From positions 160,943 through 224,942 of the forward strand of contig NZ_SCNN01000012.1 of assembly GCF_005503535.1 (NCBI RefSeq): a DNA stretch of 64,000 nucleotides, given 5' to 3'. Made by a program: the position numbers and the translations under genes. The notes beneath the pieces were generated by a model. That model saw nothing but the letters and a program-made list of their open reading frames with translations, did not search any database and was not told the origin of the DNA. Origin of the DNA: Mesorhizobium comanense. GTDB lineage: Bacteria > Pseudomonadota > Alphaproteobacteria > Rhizobiales > Rhizobiaceae. How positions within the stretch are numbered: the stretch's first letter is position 1; every line of letters starts with the position of its first letter. This document shows positions 8,124 to 17,170 of this stretch, one piece after another.

Positions 8124-9365
8124 ATGACGCAGATGGATCTCGGCATGACCGAGCGGCTGAAGCCGATCCACGCACGCGTGGCGGCCATGGTGCGCGACGA
8201 GATCATGCCGCTCGACAGGGAGTTCCTGGGCGAAGTGGGCAAGGCCGGCGACCGCTGGGTCTATACGGCACGCCAGAGCGAGATCCTCGAAGGGCTGAAG
8301 AAGACCGCCAGGGAGCGCGGGCTTTGGAATTTCTGGCTGACCGGTTCCGAACGCGGCTACGGCCTGTCCACCGTCGAATATGCCTATCTGGCGGAAGAGA
8401 TGGGCAAGGCGCATCTCGGCGCCGAGACCTTCAACTGTTCGGCGCCCGACACCGGCAATATGGAAGTTCTGGAGCGCTACGGCTCGGCCGACCACAAGCG
8501 GGACTGGCTCGCGCCGCTGCTCGAGGGAAAAATCCGGTCGGCCTATCTGATGACCGAGCCGGATGTCGCTTCCTCCGACGCCACCAACATCGCGATGCGC
8601 TGCGAGCGCCGGGGCGGCGACTATGTGCTCAACGGCGAGAAATGGTGGGCGTCGGGCGCCGGCGATCCGCGCTGCGCCATCTATATCGTCATGGTCAGGA
8701 CCGGCGGCGACGAGGAACCGCAGCATCGCCGCCACTCGATGATCCTGGTACCGTCGGACACCAAGGGCGTGACCAAGATCCGGGCCATGCAGGTCTATGG
8801 CGACGATGACGCGCCGCACGGCCACATGCATCTTCGCTTCGACAATGTGGTGATACCGGCTTCCAACCTGATCCTGGGCGAGGGCAGGGGGTTCGAGATC
8901 GCGCAGGGCCGGCTTGGGCCGGGCCGCATCCACCATTGCATGCGCGCGATCGGCCAGGCGGAGATGGCGCTGGAGATGCTGTGCCAGCGTTCGGTCCGGC
9001 GCGAGGCCTTCGGCCAGCCGCTGGCGAAGCTCGGCGCCAATTTCGACATCATCGCCGAGTGCCGTATGGAGATCGAGATGGCCCGGTTGCTCTGCCTCAA
9101 GGCGGCTTGGATGATCGACCAGGGCGACGCGCGCGCGGCCGCGCCCTGGATCAGCCAGATCAAGGTGATCGCACCACGCGTCGCCCTGAGGGTCACGGAC
9201 GAGGCGGTGCAGATGTTCGGCGCGCAAGGCATCAGCCAGGACACGCCGCTTGCCCGCTCCTGGACACATCTGAGAACATTGCGCCTCGCGGACGGGCCGG
9301 ATGCCGTGCACCGCAGGCAGGTGGCGCGCACGGAACTGAGGAAGTACACGCAGGAAAGGGTCTGA
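8124..9365 (+). CDS. Acyl-CoA dehydrogenase family protein (ACAD10/11-like)
   Basis: A 413-residue flavoprotein. It shows the FAD/acyl binding segment LMTEPDVASSDATNI, the GEKWWASGAG turn, the ILGEGRGFEIAQGRLGPGR segment and the C-terminal RQVARTELRKY end. Length and these motifs fit the ACAD10/11-type branch. Members of this branch are paired with an APH kinase, and that kinase lies on the opposite strand 1.5 kb away. In that chemistry the enzyme removes phosphate from a 4-phospho-acyl-CoA. Transcribed divergently from the SDR/MaoC/kinase set, with an MDR gene 56 bases downstream. Confidence 0.9.
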   Translation: MTQMDLGMTERLKPIHARVAAMVRDEIMPLDREFLGEVGKAGDRWVYTARQSEILEGLKKTARERGLWNFWLTGSERGYGLSTVEYAYLAEEMGKAHLGAETFNCSAPDTGNMEVLERYGSADHKRDWLAPLLEGKIRSAYLMTEPDVASSDATNIAMRCERRGGDYVLNGEKWWASGAGDPRCAIYIVMVRTGGDEEPQHRRHSMILVPSDTKGVTKIRAMQVYGDDDAPHGHMHLRFDNVVIPASNLILGEGRGFEIAQGRLGPGRIHHCMRAIGQAEMALEMLCQRSVRREAFGQPLAKLGANFDIIAECRMEIEMARLLCLKAAWMIDQGDARAAAPWISQIKVIAPRVALRVTDEAVQMFGAQGISQDTPLARSWTHLRTLRLADGPDAVHRRQVARTELRKYTQERV

Positions 9366-9421
9366 GCGGCAACTCCATCAGCCGCACGGTCTTTGCGCCC
9401 GACAAACAAGGAGTGTCACCA

Positions 9422-10459
9422 ATGACCATCCCCGCCGAAATGAAAGCGCTTCTCCTGGTCGGCGACGGCTACACCAGGACGCCGAGCGGCAGCGTGCTGG
9501 AGGCGACGGAACCTTATCTGGAGCCTGGCTCGACTGCCGTGCCGTCGCCCGGACCAACGCAAGTGCTGATCAAGGTCAGCCTGGCCTCGATCAATCCGTC
9601 CGATGTGGCCTTCATCAAGGGCCAGTACGGCCAGCCGCGGGTCAAGGGCCGGCCGGCCGGCTTCGAGGGTGTCGGCACGGTCGTCGCCGGCGGCGACGAG
9701 CCCTATTCCAAGAGCCTGGTGGGCAAGCGGATCGCCTTCGCCACCGGGCTCAGCAACTGGGGCTCGTGGGCGCAATACGCCATTGCCGAGGCGGCGGCCT
9801 GCATTCCGCTCCTGGACACCGTGCGCGACGAGGATGGCGCGGCGATGATCGTCAATCCGCTGACCGCGATCGCCATGTTCGACATCGTCAAACAGGACGG
9901 CGAAAAGGCCTTCGTCATGACCGCCGGCGCCAGCCAGCTCTGCAAGCTGATCATCGGTCTCGCCAGGGGGGAAGGATACAGGCCGATCGTGACCGTGCGC
10001 CGCGACGAGCAGATCCCGCTCCTGAAGGAGATCGGCGCCGCCCACGTGCTCAACGAGAAGGCGGCGGATTTCGAGGCCACGTTGCGCGAGGTGATAAAGG
10101 CCGAGCAACCGCGCATCTTCCTCGACGCGGTCACCGGGCCGCTAGCGTCAGCCATCTTCAACGCCATGCCGAAGCGTGCGCGCTGGATCATCTACGGCCG
10201 GCTCGATCCGGATGCCACCGTCATCCGCGAACCGGGCCAGCTGATCTTCCAGCACAAGCACATCGAAGGCTTCTGGCTGAGCGAGTGGATGCGGCAGTTC
10301 AAAGACCGGCGCGGTCCGGCGATCCTGGAGGCGCAGAAGCGTTTTTCCGACGGGCGCTGGTCGACCGACGTGACAGCCGTCGTGCCGCTGGCGGAAGCCA
10401 TGGCGCGGTTGCCGGGGGAACTCGCCAAGCCCAACGGCAAGGTCTTCATCCGGCCCTGA
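9422..10459 (+). CDS. Zinc-independent MDR (quinone oxidoreductase-like) protein
   Basis: A 345-residue medium-chain dehydrogenase/reductase, start at ATG 9422 after AAGGAGTG. The N-terminal GroES-like part has SINPSDVAFIKGQYG and GFEGVGTVV. The nucleotide fold is modified (MTAGASQLCKLIIGLARGEG rather than a clear GxGxxG). The cysteine and histidine zinc ligands of alcohol dehydrogenases are absent, as in quinone or enoyl reductases. It probably uses NADPH to reduce an activated double bond or quinone. It follows the acyl-CoA dehydrogenase gene and is likely cotranscribed with it. Confidence 0.85.
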   Translation: MTIPAEMKALLLVGDGYTRTPSGSVLEATEPYLEPGSTAVPSPGPTQVLIKVSLASINPSDVAFIKGQYGQPRVKGRPAGFEGVGTVVAGGDEPYSKSLVGKRIAFATGLSNWGSWAQYAIAEAAACIPLLDTVRDEDGAAMIVNPLTAIAMFDIVKQDGEKAFVMTAGASQLCKLIIGLARGEGYRPIVTVRRDEQIPLLKEIGAAHVLNEKAADFEATLREVIKAEQPRIFLDAVTGPLASAIFNAMPKRARWIIYGRLDPDATVIREPGQLIFQHKHIEGFWLSEWMRQFKDRRGPAILEAQKRFSDGRWSTDVTAVVPLAEAMARLPGELAKPNGKVFIRP

Positions 10460-10666
10460 TGCCCTTCCCGGTATGCGAGAGCCGGGGCTCTCGCAGGCGT
10501 TTCCAGGCTGTTGCCTCGCGAGGGCGGGACTTGCGGGGCGGAACGCGAAGTTGATGGCGGTGACGCTCAGCCCCTATGCCATTTCGCTTCGTCCGTGATA
10601 TGCCGCCATCGAAATGCCGGGCAGTGCGGGCAAAGGCCCGGTGTAGAGTGGTATGGGGTGCCTTTG

Positions 10667-11833
10667 ATGACGATGTCCAAGCCGGTTTTCGACCGTTTGG
10701 GACTTGGCCTGTGGATCGGGGCGTTCCTGGTCGTTCTCGTGTTGGTCCTGCTGTCGCCCGACACGCGCTCGGTCCTGCCGGCCTATAGATATGGCAGCCA
10801 GCAATTCCTGGCCGGCGGGCCGCTCTACAATGTCCAGTCCGAGATGGGATATCTCTACGCGCCGGCCTTTGCCGCGCTCTACATCCCGCTGTTCAAGCTC
10901 GGCCCGCACCTGGGCGGCCTCATATGGCACATTGTCGGCTTTTCGGTGCTGACCTTCGCGGCGATGCGGCAGGCTCGCAAGCTCGGCGGCTCGGAGTTGC
11001 CGTGGCTGCTTTCCTTCGGGTTGTTCCTTGCGTTGCCGATGGCGCTGGGCGCGATCCGCAACGGCCAGGCGACGATCCTTTTGACCGGCGCCTGCTGGCT
11101 GCTCACGCTCACGGCGCTTGAAGGGCGGCGCGCCGAAGCCTTCTTCTGGGCGTCGGTCGCCATCATCGCCAAGCCGACCGCCATCATCATGTTACTTTTG
11201 GTCGGAGCCTTGCGCCCGCGGCTGATTCCGTTGCTGGTGCTGGCGGTGCTGTTCGTGCTCGTTCTGCCCTACGCTTTCGCCCCCGCAGCCTATCTCAACG
11301 AGCAGTATCGCGTGTTCGCCGGGATGCTGACCTCGATGGCGGTCGACAACGCCAGCCATTTCGTGCCCACCGACTTCACCGCGCCCTTCACGAGGATCGG
11401 CCTGCCCATCCCGGATTTCGGCGCCACGATCATACGCATGGTCATGGCGCTGTTCACGCTTTCGGCCGTGCTGTGGTTCGACCGCAAGCTCGAACGGGGA
11501 ATGGCTGGTCTCGCCATCTTCCTGACGGCCGCGTTCTACATGTGTGTCTTCAACCCGCGCGTCGAACCCAACACCTATGCCATGATCGCGGTGCCCGCCG
11601 GCCTCGCAATCGCCTTGTTGTGGCGCGAGGAGCGCGGCGGCATGCCAGCCTCGGTGCTGTCGGCGGTCCTGTTTCTGACGGGGCTGACCAGCGTCGAACG
11701 CCACATGCATGAATTCTTCTATCCCTGGTTCCGGCCGATCGCGGTCACCGCCATTGCCGGTTTCCTGATCTGGTGGTTCTGGGCCAAGGCACGGAGCAAG
11801 GTGATGAATGAGGGGCCTGTGGCAAATGGCTGA
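10667..11833 (+). CDS. Polytopic membrane glycosyltransferase (GT87/GT-C-like)
   Basis: A 388-residue membrane protein with about nine to eleven hydrophobic spans. The start at ATG 10667 follows GGGG at suitable spacing. The first loop holds SQQFLAGGPLYNV and a YLYAPAFAAL segment, typical of the DUF2029/GT87 class of polyprenyl-phosphate-sugar-dependent transferases. These enzymes move a sugar from a lipid carrier to an acceptor on the periplasmic side. It heads a four-gene set with overlapping reading frames (GT2, YdjC-like deacetylase, GtrA), so it probably uses the lipid-linked sugar those genes make. Confidence 0.75.
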   Translation: MTMSKPVFDRLGLGLWIGAFLVVLVLVLLSPDTRSVLPAYRYGSQQFLAGGPLYNVQSEMGYLYAPAFAALYIPLFKLGPHLGGLIWHIVGFSVLTFAAMRQARKLGGSELPWLLSFGLFLALPMALGAIRNGQATILLTGACWLLTLTALEGRRAEAFFWASVAIIAKPTAIIMLLLVGALRPRLIPLLVLAVLFVLVLPYAFAPAAYLNEQYRVFAGMLTSMAVDNASHFVPTDFTAPFTRIGLPIPDFGATIIRMVMALFTLSAVLWFDRKLERGMAGLAIFLTAAFYMCVFNPRVEPNTYAMIAVPAGLAIALLWREERGGMPASVLSAVLFLTGLTSVERHMHEFFYPWFRPIAVTAIAGFLIWWFWAKARSKVMNEGPVANG

Positions 11834-12809
11834 ATCGCGGCCTGTTCTCGATGTCGTCGCGCCGTTCCTGAACGAGGCTCAATCGGCATCGGCTTTCGCC
11901 GGCTTGCTGGATAAGCTCGAGGCCGCCGTGTCTCAACGTTTCGGCATGAGCATGCACAAGATCCTGGTCGATGACGGCAGCAGCGATGACAGCGTCGCGC
12001 GGTTTTCGCAGGCGCTGTCGGGTTCGTGGGAGATCGTGCGGCTCAGCCGGAACTTTGGCAAGGAGGTGGCGGTGCTCGCCGGCCTCGACCAGTCGCGTGG
12101 CGACATGGTGCTGATCATGGATTCGGACTTGCAACATTCCATGGACATCAGCCTGAAGATGATCACCGAACTGGTCGACGACCCGGAGATCGACGTCGTC
12201 TATGCGCAGAATGACCGGCGCGAGGCGAGCTGGCGGCGCAGCCAGCTGGCGCGGCTTTTCTACAGCCTGATCAATTCGAGCCAGCGTTTCGACATCCCCG
12301 AGAATGCCGGGGATTTCCGCGTCATGCGCGGCTCCGTGGCGCGCGCGATCGCCACCTTGCGCGACAAGCGGCGCTTCAACAAGGGCCTGTTCGCCTGGGC
12401 AGGATTCCGCCAGAAGGCGATACCCTATTCGCCGGAAAACCGCGCCAGCGGCACCTCGAAATGGAGCCGGCTCAACCTGATCGCGTTCTCGCTGGAAGGG
12501 TTCACGTCGTTTTCCGTCATTCCATTGCGCCTGATCAGCCTCAGCGGATTGCTGGCGGCGCTTGCGGGCGCCGTCTATGGCGCCAAGGTGTTCTTCGAGG
12601 TGATCTTCTACGGCATCGCCGTTCCGGGTTATCCCAGCCTGCTGGTCGCCGTCGTGCTGCTCGGCGGCCTCAACCTGACCCTGCTCGGGCTGATCGGCGA
12701 ATATGTCTGGGTGACGCTCTCGGAAAGCAAGGACCGGCCGGTCTATATCGTGCGCGATGTGGTGCGCGGCGAGGCCCCCGCGAAGCTGCCGGGCGCGCCC
12801 GGGATATGA
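11808..12809 (+). CDS. Family 2 glycosyltransferase (polyprenyl-phosphate sugar synthase-like)
   Basis: A 333-residue protein with a GT-A domain (VVAPFLNEAQ, DDGSSDDS at 55-62, DSDLQH at 105-110) and two C-terminal membrane spans, the layout of ArnC, FlmF and bacterial dolichol-phosphate-mannose-like synthases. It should transfer a nucleotide-activated sugar to undecaprenyl phosphate on the inner face of the inner membrane. It overlaps the upstream gene by 26 bases from ATG 11808, or by 8 bases if ATG 11826 is used. Its own stop overlaps the deacetylase start (ATGA). Confidence 0.88.
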   Translation: MRGLWQMAESRPVLDVVAPFLNEAQSASAFAGLLDKLEAAVSQRFGMSMHKILVDDGSSDDSVARFSQALSGSWEIVRLSRNFGKEVAVLAGLDQSRGDMVLIMDSDLQHSMDISLKMITELVDDPEIDVVYAQNDRREASWRRSQLARLFYSLINSSQRFDIPENAGDFRVMRGSVARAIATLRDKRRFNKGLFAWAGFRQKAIPYSPENRASGTSKWSRLNLIAFSLEGFTSFSVIPLRLISLSGLLAALAGAVYGAKVFFEVIFYGIAVPGYPSLLVAVVLLGGLNLTLLGLIGEYVWVTLSESKDRPVYIVRDVVRGEAPAKLPGAPGI

Positions 12810-13624
12810 CGCGGCGTATCCGCCTTATCGCCGATGACTACGGGCTGGCGCCTGGTGTCTCGGCGGCGATCCTTGATCTTCTGGAGCGCGGGCGCCTGAC
12901 CGGCACCAGCTGCATGACCGGCTTCGGGGAATGGGAGGAGGCGGCAAACCGGATAAGGCCGCTGTGTGGCCGGGCGGCGGTGGGGCTGCACCTGACCCTG
13001 ACCGACCAGCCGGCTGTGACGGGCCGGTCGAGCCTGGCGCCGGAAGGCCGGCTGCCGCCGCTCGGTTCGCTCGCCTTGCCCTTCGTGCGCGGGCGGGTCG
13101 ACGAGCGGGACGTCCATGCCGAACTCGACGCTCAGCACAGTCGCTTCGTCGAAGCGCTCGGCCGTCAGCCCGACTTCATCGACGGGCACCAGCATGTGCA
13201 TTTCCTGCCCGTGGTCCGTAAATGGCTTCGGACGCGTTTTTCCGAAAGCGCCGGGAGGCCGCCATTGCGCGGCTCCCCGGCCTTGGGCGACGCCGCCGTC
13301 GCGCCGAAGATCGCGGCAATCGCCGCCGTGGCCGCCGGCTTCAACCGGTCGATGGCGCGTGCCGGCTTCACGGTCATGGAGCCGCTCACCGGCATCTACG
13401 ACTGGAAGCAGCCCGACCGGTTTGCGCCGCTGCTGCAGGCCGCTGTCGACACATTGCCGGAAAGAGGCCTGTTCATGTGTCATCCCGGCCATGTCGATGA
13501 AACGCTGCGCGCACGCGATCCGATGCAGAGCGTGCGCGAGGTGGAATTCTCTGTCCTGGCCTCGGATGCGTTTGGCGCGAGCCTGGCCCGGGCCGGGGTC
13601 GAGATCAGGGATGGCAGGGGATGA
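12806..13624 (+). CDS. YdjC/ChbG-family carbohydrate deacetylase (NaxD/HpnK-like)
   Basis: A 272-residue protein with the metal-site motifs of the YdjC family: IADDYG (Asp10, Asp11), GLHLTL (His62), DGHQHVHFLP (His128, His130, His132) and MCHPGH near residue 225. The family removes N-acetyl groups from sugars; NaxD in Francisella and Bordetella acts on an undecaprenyl-linked amino sugar. The gene sits between a GT2 gene and a GtrA gene with ATGA overlaps at both ends, so a lipid-linked GlcNAc or GalNAc substrate is the best inference. Confidence 0.87.
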   Translation: MTRRIRLIADDYGLAPGVSAAILDLLERGRLTGTSCMTGFGEWEEAANRIRPLCGRAAVGLHLTLTDQPAVTGRSSLAPEGRLPPLGSLALPFVRGRVDERDVHAELDAQHSRFVEALGRQPDFIDGHQHVHFLPVVRKWLRTRFSESAGRPPLRGSPALGDAAVAPKIAAIAAVAAGFNRSMARAGFTVMEPLTGIYDWKQPDRFAPLLQAAVDTLPERGLFMCHPGHVDETLRARDPMQSVREVEFSVLASDAFGASLARAGVEIRDGRG

Positions 13625-14031
13625 GCGGCGCCGACCAGCCCGGGCGTTCGACCGGCAGCAAGATCGTGCGCTTCGCCATCGTCGGGCTCGTGAACACGGC
13701 GATCGACCTTGCCGGTTTCTTCCTGCTGCTCAAGCTTCACGTCCCGCCATTGCCCGCCAATATCGTCTCCTGGTCGATCGCCGTCGTTTTTTCGTTTGTG
13801 GCGAACGGGTTCTGGTCGTTCGAGCGCAACCATGCCATCCGGCTGCGGGACGCGTTCCTGCGCTTCGTGTCGCTCGGAGCGCTGATTTCGCTCGGCGTCT
13901 CCAGCCTGTCGATCGCTGTCTTCGCCGGCATCGCCGGGGTGTGGCCGGCAAAGGTCGGCGGCGTCATCGTCGCGGCGGTGCTGAATTTCCTCGCCGCGCG
14001 CTGGTCGATCGAAGGCCGGCTCTCCAGATAG
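13621..14031 (+). CDS. GtrA-family membrane protein (putative lipid-linked sugar flippase)
   Basis: A 136-residue protein with four hydrophobic spans and the GtrA-type N terminus (IVRFAIVGLVNTAIDLAGFFLL) plus NGFWSFERN. GtrA proteins are thought to move undecaprenyl-phosphate sugars across the inner membrane. It ends the four-gene set and ends 8 bases before the stop of the convergent RND pump gene. Confidence 0.85.
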   Translation: MSGADQPGRSTGSKIVRFAIVGLVNTAIDLAGFFLLLKLHVPPLPANIVSWSIAVVFSFVANGFWSFERNHAIRLRDAFLRFVSLGALISLGVSSLSIAVFAGIAGVWPAKVGGVIVAAVLNFLAARWSIEGRLSR

Positions 14032-14038
14032 AGACAGG

Positions 14039-17000
14039 CTACTGCGCGGGTTCCACGTTGACGTAGGCGGCTTCCTCCAGCTCGCGCTTCAGGCGCGCCT
14101 CCTCATGGGCCTTCGGCGTGACGAAACGGCCAAGCAGGAGATAGGCGACCGGGGTCAGGAACAGCGTCGAGACCGTGGCCAGCCCCAGCCCGCCGACGAT
14201 GACCCAGCCCAGCGCCACGCGCGCCTCGGCGCCAGCACCCGCGGCCAGCACCAGCGGCACGCCACCGAGCACGGTGCAGATCATCGTCATCATCACCGGC
14301 CGCAGGCGGATGATCGAGGCCTGCTCGATCGCCTCGCGCACGCCAAGCCCGCGATCGCGAAGCTGGTTGGCGAACTCGACGATCAGGATGCCGTTCTTGG
14401 CCATGACGCCGACCAGAAGCACCAGGCCGATCTGGCTGTAGGCGTTGAGGCTGGTGCCCGACAGCAGCAGCGCGAAGATCGCGCAGGCAAGGCCGAGCGG
14501 CACCGTTGCCATGATGATGACCGCGCTGACGAAGCTTTCGAACTGCGCGGCCAGCACCAGCAGGATGATGACCAGCGCGAAGCCGAAAATGGTGATCATG
14601 GCGCTGTTGGTTTCGCCCAGTGTGGCGGCCTCGGCCAATGGCAGGATGCGGCTGCCCGCCGGCAGCAGCGGCGTGGCGATTTGCTCGGCGCGGCTCAACG
14701 CGTCGCCGAGCGCGAAATCGCCGGCAAGGTTGGTGGTGATGGCCACCGACGGCTGCTGTTGCTCACGCGTGAGCGAAGGCGGCACGGCGCGCTCTGTCAA
14801 GGTGGCGATGGTCGACATCGGCACGAAGCGGCCATCGGCCGTTTTCAGGAAGATATTCTCCAGATCGGTCGGATCGTTGATCGGGTTGGTGGTCGAAACC
14901 AGCTTCACGCCGTAGCTGCGGTCGGCGATGTAGACGTCGACGACGTCGTTGCCGTCGAGCATCGCCTGCAAGGTGTTGGCGAGGCCTGTTATGTCGATGC
15001 CGAGGTCGGAGGCGCGCTCGCGGTCGATGGCGACGGCCAGCTGCGGCTGCGTCGGGTCGATCGACAGGCGCGGCGTCTGGAAGCGCGGGTCCTTCTGCAT
15101 CTCGGCGATGATCCTGACCGCGGCATCGCCAAGCGCCTTGCGGTTATTGCCGACCAGCGCGAATTGCAGGCCGTTGCCGGCGCCGCGGATGCCGAGGCTG
15201 TTGGGCTGCACCGGGAAGATGCGCACGCTTGGCACCTGCTTGGTCAACTGGATGATCTCGGCCATGATCTCCTGCTGGCTGCGGCTGCGCTCGTTCCACG
15301 GCGCCAGCGTCATCACCATGAAGCCGGAATTGTAGGAGCCGTTCTGGCCGGCATTCTCGAAGGTGGCGCGGATCTCGCCGGACTCGCGCAGCGGCTGGAT
15401 CAGGCGCTCGATCTTCTGCATCTGCTCGGTCGTATAGTCGAGGCTGACGCCCTGCGGGGCGCTGATGCGCAGCAGCACGGCGGCGCGGTCCTCGGTCGGC
15501 GTCAGTTCCTGGCGGATGGTGCCGAACAGGGTGAAGGCGATGCCGGCAAAAAGCACCGCGACCAGAACCACGATCCATGGCGCGGCGAGGCATGCGTGCA
15601 GGGCGCGCTTGTAGCCTGCGTTGAGCACGCCGCCAATGCGCGCGCCGATGCCGTGGCCCCCTTCGTGATGGAGCGACGCGCTGGTCAGCATGCGCGAGGC
15701 CAGCATCGGGCAAAGCGTCAGCGCGACCACGCAGGACAGAAGCACCGATATGGCGAGCACGAAGCCGAATTCACGGAACAGGCCGCCGGTCTGGCCGGGC
15801 AGGAACGAGATCGGAACGAAAACGGCGACCAGCGTCAGCGTCGTGGCGACGACGGCGAAGAACACTTCCTGTGCGCCAAGCACGGCGGCCGCGCGCGGCC
15901 CCATGCCCTCGTTGCGCCGCCGCACGATGTTTTCCAGAACGACGATGGCGTCGTCAACGACCAGGCCGGTCGCCAGCACCAGGGCAAGCAGCGTCAGGAT
16001 GTTGATGGAAAAGCCGGCGAGATAGATGGCAGCGATGGTGCCGATCATGGCGACCGGCATCGACAGGCCCGGGATCAGCGTGGCGCGCCAGTCGAGAAGG
16101 AAGGCATAGATGACGATCAGCACGATGGAGACGGAAAGCGCCAGCGCGATCTCGACCTCGTGCACCGCGCCATTGACGAAGACGGCGTCGTCGCTGGTGA
16201 TCTTGATCGACATGCCCGCAGGCAGGTTCTGCTGCAGCTTGGCGACGGCGGCCTGAACGCCGGTCGAAATATCCAGGGTGTTCGATTCCGCCTGGCGGAT
16301 GATGCCGATGCCGATGCCGGTCTTGCCGTCGGAACGCAGCGCCGTCTGGCCGACATCGGGGCCGAGCGTCACGGTGGCGACGTCGCGGATGCGCGTCGTG
16401 CCACCGATGATCAGGCTTTCGAATTCGGCCGGCGTGGTGACGTCGGCCGTGGTGCGCACGATCAGGTCCTGATTGGTCGTGGTGATCGAACCTGCCGGGG
16501 AATCGAAGGCGACGGACGCAAGCGCGGCCCTGAGATCGGCGACCGTGAAGCCGAGGCTGGCGAGCTTGTTCTGGTCGACATCGATGCGGAAGATCTTGTC
16601 GCGGTCGCCATAGACCTGGACGTCGGCGACGCCGGGCACGGCGGCCAGTTCGTCCTCGATCTGGTCCTGGACGACGACGGTCATGTCCTGGATCGACATG
16701 CTGTCGGAGGTCACCGCCAGCCGCATGACCGCGTCGGAATTGGCGTCGGCCTTGACGATGCGCGGGGGATCGGCGGTGGTCGGCATCTGGTTGGCGACGC
16801 GGCCGACGGCATCGCGCACATCGGAAGCGGCGACATTGAGATCGACGCCGTCGTTGAATTCGATGGTGACGCGACTCGAGCCGAAAGAAGAGGAAGACGA
16901 GATCGACTTGACGCCCGAGACGCGGGCGACGGCGCCTTCGATGGTATCGGTCAGTTCGCGATCGACCGTTTCGGCCGCCGCGCCCACGAAGGTGGTGGAG

Positions 17001-17170
17001 ACGGTGACGACGGCGCGGTCGACGTCGGGCAGTTCGCGGACCTCGACGCCATAGAAGGCCGCAAGGCCGGCAACGGCTATCAGGACGTTCAACACAAGCG
17101 CCATGACAGGCCTGCGGATGAACAGGGCGGTGAAGCCGGTATCGCTGGCGGCGTTTACAGTGCTGGTCAT
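14039..17170 (-). CDS. RND-family efflux transporter, inner-membrane permease
   Basis: A 1043-residue RND pump of the AcrB/MexB type. It has an N-terminal span (LFIRRPVMALVLNVLIAVAG), two large periplasmic loops, the proton-relay pair in GLVVDDAIVVLENIVRR and a C-terminal membrane block ending VAYLLLGRF. It exports drugs or other small molecules using the proton gradient. It overlaps the adaptor gene by 4 bases. No outer-membrane factor is encoded nearby, so it presumably uses a TolC-like channel encoded elsewhere. Confidence 0.92.
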   Translation of the reverse strand: MTSTVNAASDTGFTALFIRRPVMALVLNVLIAVAGLAAFYGVEVRELPDVDRAVVTVSTTFVGAAAETVDRELTDTIEGAVARVSGVKSISSSSSFGSSRVTIEFNDGVDLNVAASDVRDAVGRVANQMPTTADPPRIVKADANSDAVMRLAVTSDSMSIQDMTVVVQDQIEDELAAVPGVADVQVYGDRDKIFRIDVDQNKLASLGFTVADLRAALASVAFDSPAGSITTTNQDLIVRTTADVTTPAEFESLIIGGTTRIRDVATVTLGPDVGQTALRSDGKTGIGIGIIRQAESNTLDISTGVQAAVAKLQQNLPAGMSIKITSDDAVFVNGAVHEVEIALALSVSIVLIVIYAFLLDWRATLIPGLSMPVAMIGTIAAIYLAGFSINILTLLALVLATGLVVDDAIVVLENIVRRRNEGMGPRAAAVLGAQEVFFAVVATTLTLVAVFVPISFLPGQTGGLFREFGFVLAISVLLSCVVALTLCPMLASRMLTSASLHHEGGHGIGARIGGVLNAGYKRALHACLAAPWIVVLVAVLFAGIAFTLFGTIRQELTPTEDRAAVLLRISAPQGVSLDYTTEQMQKIERLIQPLRESGEIRATFENAGQNGSYNSGFMVMTLAPWNERSRSQQEIMAEIIQLTKQVPSVRIFPVQPNSLGIRGAGNGLQFALVGNNRKALGDAAVRIIAEMQKDPRFQTPRLSIDPTQPQLAVAIDRERASDLGIDITGLANTLQAMLDGNDVVDVYIADRSYGVKLVSTTNPINDPTDLENIFLKTADGRFVPMSTIATLTERAVPPSLTREQQQPSVAITTNLAGDFALGDALSRAEQIATPLLPAGSRILPLAEAATLGETNSAMITIFGFALVIILLVLAAQFESFVSAVIIMATVPLGLACAIFALLLSGTSLNAYSQIGLVLLVGVMAKNGILIVEFANQLRDRGLGVREAIEQASIIRLRPVMMTMICTVLGGVPLVLAAGAGAEARVALGWVIVGGLGLATVSTLFLTPVAYLLLGRFVTPKAHEEARLKRELEEAAYVNVEPAQ

